Source: Humitalea sp050632385 (GTDB lineage: Bacteria; Pseudomonadota; Alphaproteobacteria; Acetobacterales; Acetobacteraceae). Taken from it: a stretch of DNA of 64,000 nucleotides. The stretch spans positions 3,038,001 through 3,102,000 of the forward strand of contig NZ_CP192599.1 of the NCBI RefSeq assembly GCF_050632385.1, in the 5' to 3' direction. Under the pieces are notes generated by a model. It was not told the origin of the DNA, did no database searches, and was given only the letters and a program-made list of their open reading frames with translations. Within the stretch, counting starts at the first letter, position 1, and each line of letters begins with the position of its first letter. The position numbers were made by a program, and so were the translations under genes. Positions 49,904 through 59,139 of this stretch are shown here, in pieces.

Positions 49904-50502
49904 TGTCGTCCTCCCTGGATCTGAGCGGAAAGACCACCGCCGAGTTGCGTACCCTGATCGCCAATGCCGAGCGGGTCCTGGCCGATGCCAGGGCGCCCGC
50001 CGCGCGGCATGCGATGGCCGAGGCCCTGGCCGCGGCCGCGCGCGAACAACTGGCGGCCAAGGCGCCGAAGCCGCCGGTGCGGCCCAACGCCAAGCCGTCG
50101 GTCGTGCGCGACCTGGCGAAGGAAGGTTGCGCCACCATCGCCGATGCCGTGGCCCTGCTGTCCAAGGAATTCGACCTGACGGAAGCCACCGCCAAGGCCG
50201 ATACCAAGCAGCCGCATGCGGCCCTCGGCAAGGACGGCAAGGCCAAGGTCGGCGGCGCGGAGAAGGCCGGCCTGGCCTCGATCGACCGCTACACCTCCTA
50301 CCGCCGCGGGCAGGAGGTCGCGGTGCTGCGGCTGATGCTGCCGGCTGGGCGTACCGATGGGATCGATGCCGTCTGGGAAGCCGGGACCCGCAAGACGGGC
50401 ACCGAGGATGGCGCACTCGGCACCGTCTATTCGGGCAGCGATCCGACCAGCGCGATCACGGCCTATCGCGGGCTATTGGCGAAGATGGCGCCGAAGCGCT
50501 GA
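49903..50502 (+). CDS. Uncharacterised protein coupled to aldehyde dehydrogenase
   Basis: A 199-residue protein I do not recognise. The first part is helical and Ala/Lys-rich (LSGKTTAELRTLIANAERVL, then AAAAREQLAAKAPKPPVRP). A middle segment KPSVVRDLAKEGCATIADAVA carries the only Cys, and a probable alpha/beta C-terminal part has YRRGQEVAVLRLMLPAGR and GTVYSGSDPTSAITAYRGLL. No signal peptide or membrane helix is present. It starts on the last base of the aldehyde dehydrogenase stop codon, so the two are made together. A regulatory or partner role is possible but unproven. Codon use looks like that of its neighbours. Confidence 0.75.
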   Translation: MSSSLDLSGKTTAELRTLIANAERVLADARAPAARHAMAEALAAAAREQLAAKAPKPPVRPNAKPSVVRDLAKEGCATIADAVALLSKEFDLTEATAKADTKQPHAALGKDGKAKVGGAEKAGLASIDRYTSYRRGQEVAVLRLMLPAGRTDGIDAVWEAGTRKTGTEDGALGTVYSGSDPTSAITAYRGLLAKMAPKR

Positions 50503-50521
50503 AACGGTCGGGGTGCTGCCG

Positions 50522-52408
50522 TCAGATCCCGGCCACCTCGCCCATGACCGGGGCATGGGCGATCGACTGGCGCGCCCAAAGCCCGGCATAGACCCCGCCC
50601 CGGGCCAGCAGTTCCGCATGCGTGCCCTGTTCCGCGACATGCCCGTGATCCAGCACGATCAGCCGGTCCATGCGCGCGATGGTGGACAGGCGGTGGGCGA
50701 TCGCGATCACCGTCTTGCCGGCCATCAGCCCGGCCAGTTGTTCCTGGATCGCGGCCTCGACCTCTGAATCCAGCGCGCTGGTCGCTTCGTCGAGGACCAG
50801 GATCGGCGCATCCTTCAGCAGCACGCGCGCGATCGCGATGCGCTGGCGCTGGCCGCCAGAGAGTTTCACGCCGCGTTCGCCGACATGGGCGTCATAGCCC
50901 GTGCGACCGCGCCAGTCGGCCAGCCCCATGATGAAGTCATGGGCATGGGCCTGGCGGGCCGCGGCCTCGATCTCGGCATCCGACGCATCCGGCCGCCCAT
51001 AGCGGATGTTGTCGCGGATGGAGCGGTGCAGCAGCGCCGTGTCCTGGGTGACCATCCCGATCGCCCCGCGCAGGCTTTCCTGCGTCACCGCCGCGATATC
51101 CTGGCCGTCGATCAGGATGCGCCCGGCCTCGGGGTTGAAGAAGCGCAGCATCAGGTTGACCGCTGTGGTCTTGCCGGCGCCGGAGCGTCCGACCAGCCCG
51201 ACCCGTTCGCCCGGCCGGATGGCGAGGTCGAAGCCACGCAGCACGCCGACCTCCCGCCCATAGGCGAACTGCACATGCTCGAAGCGGATCGCGCCCTCGT
51301 CGACCACAAGCTCGGCCGCCCCCGGGGGGTCGGCCGCGGTCGGCGGCACGGCGATGGAGTGCATGCTTTCCTGCACCACCCCGATATTCTCGAAGATGCT
51401 GGTGACGTTGAAGGCGACCCAGCCGGAGATATTGGCGATCTGCCAGGCCATCGGCAGGGCCGTGGCCACCGTGCCCACGCCGATCTCGCCCCGCGTCCAG
51501 AGCCAGACGGCGACGGCCGCGACCGATACCATCAGGGTGGCATTCAGCGCCGACAGCAGCAGGCCGTTCAGCGTGACCAGCCGCACCTGGCGGCCGAAGG
51601 CGGCATTCAGCCCCAGCAGCCCGTCGCGCACGAAGGCGTCCTCATCCTCCGCCTTGGCGAAGAGTTTGACGGTGAGGATGTTGGTGTAGGAATCGACCAC
51701 CCGCCCGGTCAGCAGGCTGCGCTGTTCGGAGGCCGCCCGCGACCTGTCGCGCAACCGGGGCACCAGGAACCGCAGCAAGGTCGCATAGAGCAGGAACCAG
51801 ACGAGGAAGGGCGCCGCCAGCCGCAGGTCGGACGAGCCGAGCCAGATCATCGCGCCCGAACCATAGACCAGGATGTACCAGACGGCATTGACCGCCTGGA
51901 CCACGGATTCACGCAGCGCCGGCCCCGCCTGCATCACCCGCGTCGCGATGCGGCCGGCAAAATCCTCCTGGAAGAAGGCCCAGCCCTGCCGCACCACGTG
52001 CCAGTGCGACTGCCAGCGGATCAGGCTGGTGACACCCGGGACGATGCCCTGCTGGGTGATCAGGTTTTGCAGCGTGATGGCCATCGGCCGGCCGATCATC
52101 AGCACCGCGGCCATGCCGACCAGGACCGGCCATGACTCGGCCCAAAGTGCTGCCGGCGCGTGGCTTTCCAACAGCGATATCAGCAGGCCGATAAAGATCG
52201 GGATGGTCGCGTCCAGCGCGGCTACCGCCAGCCCCGCCACGAACAGGCCAGCGAAGAGCCCCCGCGCCTGCCGGGCAAAATGCCAGTAGAACCCGATCAG
52301 GCCATGCGGCGGCGGCCCGTCCGGGACCGGCGTCCCGAAGGCGCGCGCCGCGCGCACCCCGGGACGGGCAACGGGATCGATGAAATGTTCGAACCAACGC
52401 AGGGGCAT
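50522..52408 (-). CDS. ABC exporter, fused membrane and ATPase domains (MsbA-like)
   Basis: A half-transporter of 628 residues with a type IV (exporter) membrane domain at about 50-340 and an ATPase domain at about 375-615. Walker A is GRSGAGKTT near 408, the signature is LSGGQRQRIAIARVLL, Walker B is ILVLDEATSALD, and the switch His lies in AIAHRLST. It likely works as a homodimer exporting lipids, peptides or drugs; substrate unknown. The start is the ATG at 52408; an in-frame TTG ending at 52450 lies upstream. It converges with the unknown gene at 49903 across 19 bases and follows the UPF0114 gene. Confidence 0.9.
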   Translation of the reverse strand: MPLRWFEHFIDPVARPGVRAARAFGTPVPDGPPPHGLIGFYWHFARQARGLFAGLFVAGLAVAALDATIPIFIGLLISLLESHAPAALWAESWPVLVGMAAVLMIGRPMAITLQNLITQQGIVPGVTSLIRWQSHWHVVRQGWAFFQEDFAGRIATRVMQAGPALRESVVQAVNAVWYILVYGSGAMIWLGSSDLRLAAPFLVWFLLYATLLRFLVPRLRDRSRAASEQRSLLTGRVVDSYTNILTVKLFAKAEDEDAFVRDGLLGLNAAFGRQVRLVTLNGLLLSALNATLMVSVAAVAVWLWTRGEIGVGTVATALPMAWQIANISGWVAFNVTSIFENIGVVQESMHSIAVPPTAADPPGAAELVVDEGAIRFEHVQFAYGREVGVLRGFDLAIRPGERVGLVGRSGAGKTTAVNLMLRFFNPEAGRILIDGQDIAAVTQESLRGAIGMVTQDTALLHRSIRDNIRYGRPDASDAEIEAAARQAHAHDFIMGLADWRGRTGYDAHVGERGVKLSGGQRQRIAIARVLLKDAPILVLDEATSALDSEVEAAIQEQLAGLMAGKTVIAIAHRLSTIARMDRLIVLDHGHVAEQGTHAELLARGGVYAGLWARQSIAHAPVMGEVAGI

Positions 52409-52468
52409 CGGTGCCAAACGCACCGATGCGCCGGGCGCGTCAAGCGGCAAGGACCGCTCGCGCCCCGG

Positions 52469-53026
52469 TCAGTGCCGCGTCTGGCTCATCCGATCGACGT
52501 AGGCGATGCCGACCGCGGATAGAATGAAGATGGAATGGATGATCGTCTGCCACATCACCGCTTCCGACGTCACGGTGGCATTGGGCAGGCCGATGCGGCT
52601 TGCCTCGATGAAAGTGCGCAGCAGGTGGATCGAGGAGATGCCGATGATCGCCATCGCCAGCTTCACCTTCAGCACCCCGGCGTTGACGTGGCTGAGCCAT
52701 TCCGGCTGATCCGGATGCCCCTCCAGCCGCAAGCGTGACACGAAGGTCTCGTAACCACCGACGATCACCATCACCAGCAGGTTGGAGATCATCACCACAT
52801 CGATCAGCCCGAGCACGACCAGCATGATCTGCTGTTCGGTGAAATCGGCCGCATGGCTGATGAGGTGCCAGAGTTCCTTGAGGAAGAGGAACACATAGAC
52901 GCATTGCGCGACGATCAGCCCGAGGTAGAGCGGCAATTGCAGCCAGCGGGAACTGAAGATGAGAAAGGGCAGCGGGCGCAGCGGCGCGGGCACTGCCCGG
53001 TCCGAGTCCGGGGCGTCAGGCGTCAT
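52469..53026 (-). CDS. UPF0114 (YqhA) family membrane protein
   Basis: A membrane protein of 185 residues of the UPF0114/YqhA family, function unknown. Four hydrophobic segments are visible: LYLGLIVAQCVYVFLFL, IMLVVLGLIDVVMISNLLVMVI (start only), LAMAIIGISSIHLLR and IIHSIFILSAVGIAYV. Family motifs are SSRWLQLPLYLGLI, VGGYETFVSRL and KLAMAIIGISSIHLL. It stands 60 bases upstream of the ABC exporter. That pairing is not, to my knowledge, a standard one, so a shared role is only a possibility. Confidence 0.85.
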   Translation of the reverse strand: MTPDAPDSDRAVPAPLRPLPFLIFSSRWLQLPLYLGLIVAQCVYVFLFLKELWHLISHAADFTEQQIMLVVLGLIDVVMISNLLVMVIVGGYETFVSRLRLEGHPDQPEWLSHVNAGVLKVKLAMAIIGISSIHLLRTFIEASRIGLPNATVTSEAVMWQTIIHSIFILSAVGIAYVDRMSQTRH

Positions 53027-53127
53027 GGGGATCCGATCCGAGGTCAGCGCGATCCGGCCCTCGCCGGATCGCGGCCTATATCACGGCCCGATCCCCGGCT
53101 GTCGAGGTTCGGGCTTATGACCTTCGA

Positions 53128-54765
53128 TCAGACGAGGCGCGACTGCTTCACCGCGGCACCCACGAAGCCCGCGAACAGGGGATGCGGGGCGAAGGGCTTG
53201 GATTTCAGTTCCGGGTGGTACTGCACGCCGATGAACCAGGGGTGCTCCGGGACCTCGACGATCTCGGGCAGGACGCCATCCGGGGACATGCCCGAAAAGC
53301 GCAGGCCAGCGGCCTCCAACTGGGCGCGGTAGGCGATGTTTACCTCGAAGCGGTGCCGGTGGCGTTCCTCGATATCCGCCTTGCCGCCATAGACCGAGCG
53401 CACCAGCGAATCGGCGGCCAGCGCCGCCGGATAGGCGCCGAGGCGCATCGTGCCGCCCAGGTCGCCACCCGCTTCGCGGCTTTCGGTCTGGTTGCCGCGA
53501 CGCCATTCGGTCAGCAGGCCGACCACCGGTTCATCGCAGGGGCCGAATTCGGTGCTGTTGGCGAGCGGCAGCCCGACCAGGTTCCGGGCGGCCTCGATCA
53601 CGGCCATCTGCATGCCGAAGCAGATCCCGAAGAAGGGGATTTTTCGTTCGCGCGCGAAACGGACCGCGGCGATCTTGCCCTTGGTCCCGCGTTCACCGAA
53701 GCCGCCAGGCACCAGGATGCCATGCACCCCGTCCAGCCGGGCCAGTGCCTCGGCCGGCGCGCCCTCGAAGATCTCGCTGTCCACCCAGTCCAGCTTGACC
53801 TTGACCCGGTGGGAGATGCCGCCATGGGCCAGGGCCTCGGCCAGGGATTTATAGGCGTCGAGCAGGCCCGTGTACTTGCCGACCACGGCGATGGTGACTT
53901 CGCCTTCCGGCTGGTCGATCGCGTCGACGATGCCGTTCCAGCGGGTCATGTCCGGCTCGCCATACACGGACAGGCCGAAGTGGCGCAGGACTTCCCGGTC
54001 CAGCCCCTCACGCGAATAGGCCAGCGGCACGGCGTAGATCGAGGAGGCATCGAGTGCCGGGATCACGCTTTCGGGGCGGACATTGCAGAACAGCGCGATC
54101 TTGCGGCGTTCGTTTTCCGGAATCGGACGGTCGCAGCGGCACAGCAGGATCTGCGGCTGGATGCCCAGGCTGAGCAATTCCTTGACGCTGTGCTGCGTCG
54201 GCTTGGTCTTCAGCTCACCGGCGGAAGGAATATAGGGCACCAGGGTCAGGTGCACGAAAAGGCTGCGCTGCGGCCCAAGCTCGTTGCCCAACTGCCGGAT
54301 GGCTTCCAGGAACGGCAGGCTTTCGATGTCGCCGACGGTGCCGCCAATCTCGACCAGCACGAAGTCCAGCCCATCCGTCTCCGCCACCACGGCGGCTTTG
54401 ATCGCGTCGGTGATGTGCGGGATGACCTGGACGGTGCCGCCCAGGTAATCGCCGCGGCGCTCCTTGGCGATGACCTCCGCGTAGATGCGCCCGGACGTCC
54501 AATTGTCGGCCCGCGTCGCCGCGACTCCGGTGAAGCGTTCGTAGTGCCCGAGGTCGAGGTCGGCTTCCGCGCCGTCATCGGTCACGAAGACCTCGCCATG
54601 CTGATACGGGCTCATCGTGCCCGGATCGACATTGAGGTAGGGGTCCAGTTTGCGCAGGCGGACTTTATGCCCGCGCGCCTGGAGGAGGGCGGCAAGTGAT
54701 GCCGCCGCGATGCCTTTGCCGAGCGAGGAGACCACGCCACCGGTGATGAATACGAACCGTGTCAT
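53128..54765 (-). CDS. pyrG: CTP synthase
   Basis: PyrG, 545 residues, aminates UTP to CTP using glutamine. The N-terminal synthase domain begins FVFITGGVVSSLGKGI and has LRKLDPYLNVDPGTMSPYQH, GEVFVTDDGAEADLDLGHYE and VEIGGTVGDIES. The C-terminal glutaminase has the nucleophile Cys near 386 in FGICFGMQMA and the late VQYHPELKSKP with His and Glu. Length is normal. In many alphaproteobacteria it follows tpiA-secG; here a kinase gene is inserted between secG and pyrG. Confidence 0.97.
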   Translation of the reverse strand: MTRFVFITGGVVSSLGKGIAAASLAALLQARGHKVRLRKLDPYLNVDPGTMSPYQHGEVFVTDDGAEADLDLGHYERFTGVAATRADNWTSGRIYAEVIAKERRGDYLGGTVQVIPHITDAIKAAVVAETDGLDFVLVEIGGTVGDIESLPFLEAIRQLGNELGPQRSLFVHLTLVPYIPSAGELKTKPTQHSVKELLSLGIQPQILLCRCDRPIPENERRKIALFCNVRPESVIPALDASSIYAVPLAYSREGLDREVLRHFGLSVYGEPDMTRWNGIVDAIDQPEGEVTIAVVGKYTGLLDAYKSLAEALAHGGISHRVKVKLDWVDSEIFEGAPAEALARLDGVHGILVPGGFGERGTKGKIAAVRFARERKIPFFGICFGMQMAVIEAARNLVGLPLANSTEFGPCDEPVVGLLTEWRRGNQTESREAGGDLGGTMRLGAYPAALAADSLVRSVYGGKADIEERHRHRFEVNIAYRAQLEAAGLRFSGMSPDGVLPEIVEVPEHPWFIGVQYHPELKSKPFAPHPLFAGFVGAAVKQSRLV

Positions 54766-54874
54766 GGGCGATTGGTGTAACCCCCCTATGGGGCGGCCGT
54801 CCACCCGCCCCGACGCGTGGGCACCATGTGCTGGCCGTGGGTTGTAGCCGGGCGAAAGGTCCCGGCGGCATCCG

Positions 54875-55852
54875 TCACGCCTTGGGCAGCGACCGCCCGG
54901 ACAACAATGGCCGCTGGCCGACAAGGATGGCGACTCGGGCGGCCAGCCCGGCGCCGCGGCTCGATGCCGGCATCCGGGCCCGCACGCCGAGCAAGCCCAG
55001 GCCGCGCGGCGGCGCCGGCCCGTCGTCCAGCCCCGTCCCCGCCGCGGCCAGCACGGCCGCGGCCATCTCCGCCGCGCCCTGGAACCGCGCGGCCGGCGCC
55101 TTTTCCAGCGCCCGCGCCAGCACGCCGTCCCAGGCGGGGTCGAGCCCGGCCAGCAGCGTCGACGGCGCGCGCGGCACATCGTGCAGGATGGTGTTCAGCA
55201 GGCCCGGCATCTGGCCGGCAAAGGGCCGCCGCCCGGTCAGGCATTCGTAGAGCACGACCCCGGCCGCCCAGAGGTCGGCGCGATGATCCGCGGCCTCACC
55301 CCGCACCTGTTCGGGGGCCATCCAGGCCGGCGTGCCGAGCAGGGTGCCGGGCTCCGTCGCCTCACCGGCCCCAAGCCGCGCGACGCCGAAATCGCCGAGC
55401 CGCACCTGGCCGGGGCCAGGCGCATCATCCATCGCGAGCAGGATATTGGCCGGCTTCACGTCGCGATGGATGACGCGGCGGGCATGGGCATGCCCGAGCG
55501 CTTCCAGCAGTTCGAGGACGAGGGTCGCGGCCTCCGCCGGCGGCAGCCGGCTGTCGCGCGCGAGCAACGCCGACAGGGGTTCGCCAATCACCAGGTCCAT
55601 CGCGATCCAGGCGAAATCCCGGCCATCGCCGGCGTCGTGCACCGTCACGACATGGGGGTGCGACAGGCGTGCGGCCGCCATTGCCTCGGCGGTCACGCGG
55701 GCGGGTTCCAGGCCACCGGGCCCGCGATGCACAAGTTTCAGGGCGACAAGGCGACGCAGGCGCACGTCCAGCGCCTCCAGCACGGTTCCGCTGGCGCCCT
55801 GACCGATGACGTCCCGCGGCGCATAGCGCCCGGCGATCAGGGAAGTGTCCAT
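54875..55852 (-). CDS. Hanks-type Ser/Thr protein kinase
   Basis: A soluble eukaryotic-like kinase of 325 residues. All key parts are present: Gly loop GQGASGTV at 17-24, Lys39 in VALKL, HRDVKPAN at 129-136, DFG at 154-156 and APE at 179-181. The activation loop GAGEATEPGTLLGTPAW has Thr residues for autophosphorylation. The C-terminal 65 residues have no sensor, TPR or membrane helix. The start is the ATG at 55852, with GCGGGA upstream; an in-frame TTG lies 42 bases earlier. It interrupts the secG-pyrG order. It is the only kinase in the window and could pair with the T6SS PP2C and FHA proteins, though 33 kb away. Confidence 0.88.
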   Translation of the reverse strand: MDTSLIAGRYAPRDVIGQGASGTVLEALDVRLRRLVALKLVHRGPGGLEPARVTAEAMAAARLSHPHVVTVHDAGDGRDFAWIAMDLVIGEPLSALLARDSRLPPAEAATLVLELLEALGHAHARRVIHRDVKPANILLAMDDAPGPGQVRLGDFGVARLGAGEATEPGTLLGTPAWMAPEQVRGEAADHRADLWAAGVVLYECLTGRRPFAGQMPGLLNTILHDVPRAPSTLLAGLDPAWDGVLARALEKAPAARFQGAAEMAAAVLAAAGTGLDDGPAPPRGLGLLGVRARMPASSRGAGLAARVAILVGQRPLLSGRSLPKA

Positions 55853-55938
55853 GAGAAGCGTCCCGCCTGGTTTGACGGGTCGCATCCTGGGCAACCGATG
55901 TGAACGAAGCCTTTACGCGGGCCGTGACCCGCGAGGGA

Positions 55939-56271
55939 TCAGTTCGTCGGCACGGCCGGCAGTGCGGGCAAGGCCGGCGCGGCGGGGGCCGCCCCACCGG
56001 GCGCGCCCACGGCCGGGCCGTCCAGGATGGAGCCCTGCTGCGACGCGCCGCGCCCCAGCAATGCCAGCACCAGCGCCAGGACCATGAAGGCCGTCGCCAG
56101 GACACCCGTCGCGCGGGTCAGGAGGTTCGCGGTGCCGCGCCCCCCCATGAAGCTGCCCATGCCTTGGCTGGACCCGATCCCGAGGCCGCCGCCCTCGCTC
56201 CGCTGGAGCAGCACGACGCCGATCAGGGCGAGGGTCACGAACAAATGCAGGACGATGAGGACAGTTGTCAT
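55939..56271 (-). CDS. secG: Preprotein translocase subunit SecG
   Basis: SecG, 110 residues, the small subunit of the SecYEG channel. Two membrane helices (VLIVLHLFVTLALIGVVLL and TRATGVLATAFMVLALVLA) flank the conserved loop QRSEGGGLGIGSSQGMGSF. The C-terminal Ala/Pro-rich tail is usual in alphaproteobacteria. It lies 45 bases downstream of tpiA, the standard tpiA-secG order. Confidence 0.94.
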   Translation of the reverse strand: MTTVLIVLHLFVTLALIGVVLLQRSEGGGLGIGSSQGMGSFMGGRGTANLLTRATGVLATAFMVLALVLALLGRGASQQGSILDGPAVGAPGGAAPAAPALPALPAVPTN

Positions 56272-56316
56272 GGTTTCCAGCGTCTAGCGCAGCACGCGTC
56301 GCCCCGCCACCCCGCT

Positions 56317-57063
56317 TCAGGCGGCGGCGGCAATGGCCAGGAAGTCGGCGGCGACCAGGGCGGCGCCGCCGACCAGGGCGCCGTTCACCTCCGGCAGCGC
56401 CAGGATGGCCGCGGCATTGCCCGGCTTGACGCTGCCGCCATACAGCAGCCGCACCCCACCGCCGGCCGGGCCGCAGAGGCCCAGCACCTCGGCGCGCAGC
56501 CGGGCGTGCATCGCGCGAATGTCGCCCTCCGTGGGGGTCAGGCCGGTGCCGATGGCCCAGACCGGTTCGTAGGCCACGACGCCGCCCGCTTCGGCAAAGC
56601 CCGGCGGCAGGCTGCCCGCGAGTTGGCCGGCGACCACGGCCTCGGCCTCCCCGGCCTCGCGCTGCGCCAGCGTCTCGCCCACGCAGACGATCGGGCACAG
56701 CCCGGCCGCCATGGCGGCCGCCGCCTTGGCGGCGACCTGCGCGTCGGTTTCGGCGTGGTCGGCGCGGCGTTCCGAATGGCCAAGGATGACCCAGGCGGCG
56801 CCGGCGTCGCGCAGCATGCCGGCCGACACGTCGCCGGTATGCGCCCCCTTGCCGGCCGCATGGCAGTCCTGCGCCCCAAGCCCGACCGCGCTGCCGGACA
56901 CGGCGGGCGCCACGGCAAGCAGATGGACGACGGGCGGGCAGATCAGCAGGTCGGCTGGCAGGCCCGCCGATCCCGCGACGACGGCACGCGCCAGGGCCAC
57001 GGCATCCGCGACCGTCCCATGCATCTTCCAGTTGCCGGCGATCAGCGTCCGAGGCACGGGCAT
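56317..57063 (-). CDS. tpiA: Triosephosphate isomerase
   Basis: TpiA, 248 residues, interconverts the two triose phosphates of glycolysis. The active-site Lys is in LIAGNWKMHG, the His in WVILGHSERR, and the Glu in VVAYEPVWAIGTG; the phosphate loop ends with LYGGSVKPGNA. Length is normal. It is divergent from the PpiD-like gene across 134 bases that must carry both promoters. Confidence 0.97.
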   Translation of the reverse strand: MPVPRTLIAGNWKMHGTVADAVALARAVVAGSAGLPADLLICPPVVHLLAVAPAVSGSAVGLGAQDCHAAGKGAHTGDVSAGMLRDAGAAWVILGHSERRADHAETDAQVAAKAAAAMAAGLCPIVCVGETLAQREAGEAEAVVAGQLAGSLPPGFAEAGGVVAYEPVWAIGTGLTPTEGDIRAMHARLRAEVLGLCGPAGGGVRLLYGGSVKPGNAAAILALPEVNGALVGGAALVAADFLAIAAAA

Positions 57064-57197
57064 GGGGGATCTCCTGTATGTCTTGCAGCGCCCTAGCGCC
57101 CAGCCGGGCTTGCCGCAACCGCTTCACGGCCCTCTGGCGCGCCGATGGCCGCGGTCACGCATTCCCCCCGCCCCGGTTTTCGGCTACCCGCGCCAGC

Positions 57198-59114
57198 ATG
57201 ATCATTCAGATGCGCCGCCTTGCCTCCACCTGGTTCGCCAAGGGCCTGTTCCTGCTGCTCGTCCTGTCCTTCGGGATCTGGGGCATCGAGGACACGATCC
57301 GCGGCCTTGGCCAGGACACCGCCGTTGCCCGGGTGGCCGGGCGCCCGATCGAGCTTGTCGATGCCCAAGTCGCCGCCCAGCGCGCGATCACGCGGACGCA
57401 GCGCCAGCTTGCCGGCCGGGTGGAGATGGACGCCGACATGCGGGCGGCTGTCGCACGCCAGGCGCTGGAGGCGATGATCGCCGACCGCGCCCGCTCGGCC
57501 GAGGCCGAACGCATGGGCCTGGCGGTCCCGGCCGCGACGATCCGCGATTTTATCTGGGCCGTCCCGGCGTTCCAGGGCGGCGACGGCCGCTTCAGCCGCC
57601 TCATCCTCGACCAGTTCCTGCGGCAGAATGAATTGTCGGAGCCGGAGTTCCTGCGCCTGGTCTCGGACGACCTGCAGCGCATCCAGTTGATCGGCGGCGT
57701 GCGCGCCGGCGCCACGGCACCGACCGAGTTGACCTCCCTGCTCTATGGCTTCGCCAACGAGCAGCGGATCGCCGATGTCGTCGAATTCGCCTACCTCTCG
57801 GCCCCGGAGCCGGAGCCGCCGACCGAGGCGGCGCTGCGCCGCTTCCACGAGAACAACCCGGAAAACTTCTCCGCCCCGGAATATCGCACCGCCGTGGTGG
57901 CCGCCCTGTCGCCCGCCACCCTGGCCGGCGAGATCCAGATCGACGATCGCGCCATCGAGGAGGCCTACGCGAGCCGCCGCCTGCAATACGAAACGCCGGA
58001 GCGGCGCGACCTGGAGCAGGCGCTGCTGCCGACCGAGGACGCGGCCGCCGCCGTCGCCACAAGCTGGCGGGCCGGGGCCGACATGGCCACGATCACCGCC
58101 GAGGCGCGGGCCGCCGGCGGCAACGCCCTGGCGCTGGGCGACGTCGATCGCGCCGCACTGCCGCTGCCTGAACTCGCCGAGGCCGCATTCGCGCCGGCCC
58201 AGGGTGGTGTCAGCAATCCCGTGCGCAGCCCCTTCGGCTGGCATGTCTTCCGGATCGTGGCGGTGACGCCCGGCACCACGCGGAGCCTGGCGGATGTGCG
58301 GGGCGAGTTGGCCGCCAGCCTGGCCACGGAACGCGCCGCCGATGTCGCCTATGAACGCGCGAACCGGGTCGAGGACGCCCTGGCGGGCGGTGCCACCCTG
58401 GCGGAGGTCGCCCCACGCTTCGGACTGGGCCTGACGGAGGTCCGCACGGATTCCCGGGGCCTGGATGCCGAAGGCCGGCCGGTGCCGCTGCCCGTCACCG
58501 CCGATGCCCGCGCCGCGACCCTCACCGCGATCTTCGCGGCCGAGCAGGGGCGCGGACCGCGGATGGAGGAAATCGGCGGCGGCACCTTCGTCGCGATCGA
58601 CCTGCGCGAGATCACACCCGCCGCGCTGAAGCCGTTCGAGATGGTCGAGGCGGATGTCCGGCGCCTGTGGCTGCTGGATGCCCGCCGCCGGCACCAGGAA
58701 GAAGCCGCCGCGGGGCTGCTGCGCAGCGTCCAGTCGGGCACGCCGATCGCGCAGGCCGCCGCCGCCGTGGGGCTGTCGGTCGATCGCATGGGCCCCTTCG
58801 GGCGCCGCCCCCCCGCCGCCGATGCGCCGCCGCCGGCGGCCAGCCAGCCGCCGAGTGAGTTGCGCGGGCCGGTGTTTTCGCTGGCGCCGGGTGGCGCCAC
58901 GATGGTCGCCACGCGCGATGGCTATGTCGTCGCCGTCCTGGTCGAGGTCGTCGCGGGCAACCCGGCGGCCGACCCGATCGGCCTCGCGACCATCAAGAGC
59001 GAGACGGAGCAGGCGATTGCCGCCGACCTGGAAGCCCAGTTCACCGCCGCACTACGGGACCGCGCGAATGTGCGGCTGAACAACAGCCTGCTGCCGGCGT
59101 TGACGGCCCGGTAG
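57198..59114 (+). CDS. PpiD-like periplasmic peptidyl-prolyl isomerase / chaperone (SurA N-terminal domain)
   Basis: A membrane-anchored folding factor of 638 residues. A short cytoplasmic N-terminus MIIQMRRLASTWFAKG is followed by one helix (LFLLLVLSFGIWGI). A SurA-like chaperone part comes next (ARVAGRPIELVDAQ, IADRARSAEAERMGLAVP). A parvulin-like domain at about 255-370 shows PELAEAAFAPAQGG and VRSPFGWHVFRIV. The second half repeats weaker parvulin-like segments and ends in a soluble tail. The ATG at 57198 gives the usual start. It is divergent from tpiA, a common alphaproteobacterial arrangement, often upstream of trpE. Here msrP follows instead, on the opposite strand. Confidence 0.9.
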   Translation: MIIQMRRLASTWFAKGLFLLLVLSFGIWGIEDTIRGLGQDTAVARVAGRPIELVDAQVAAQRAITRTQRQLAGRVEMDADMRAAVARQALEAMIADRARSAEAERMGLAVPAATIRDFIWAVPAFQGGDGRFSRLILDQFLRQNELSEPEFLRLVSDDLQRIQLIGGVRAGATAPTELTSLLYGFANEQRIADVVEFAYLSAPEPEPPTEAALRRFHENNPENFSAPEYRTAVVAALSPATLAGEIQIDDRAIEEAYASRRLQYETPERRDLEQALLPTEDAAAAVATSWRAGADMATITAEARAAGGNALALGDVDRAALPLPELAEAAFAPAQGGVSNPVRSPFGWHVFRIVAVTPGTTRSLADVRGELAASLATERAADVAYERANRVEDALAGGATLAEVAPRFGLGLTEVRTDSRGLDAEGRPVPLPVTADARAATLTAIFAAEQGRGPRMEEIGGGTFVAIDLREITPAALKPFEMVEADVRRLWLLDARRRHQEEAAAGLLRSVQSGTPIAQAAAAVGLSVDRMGPFGRRPPAADAPPPAASQPPSELRGPVFSLAPGGATMVATRDGYVVAVLVEVVAGNPAADPIGLATIKSETEQAIAADLEAQFTAALRDRANVRLNNSLLPALTAR

Positions 59115-59139
59115 CCCGCCCCGCCGCGGCGAGAGCGCC

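Noticed and set aside
48272..50416. A roughly 700-codon open frame opposite the aldehyde dehydrogenase
   Set aside because: The opposite strand encodes a complete aldehyde dehydrogenase with all motifs; the antisense product is low-complexity and has no start signal.
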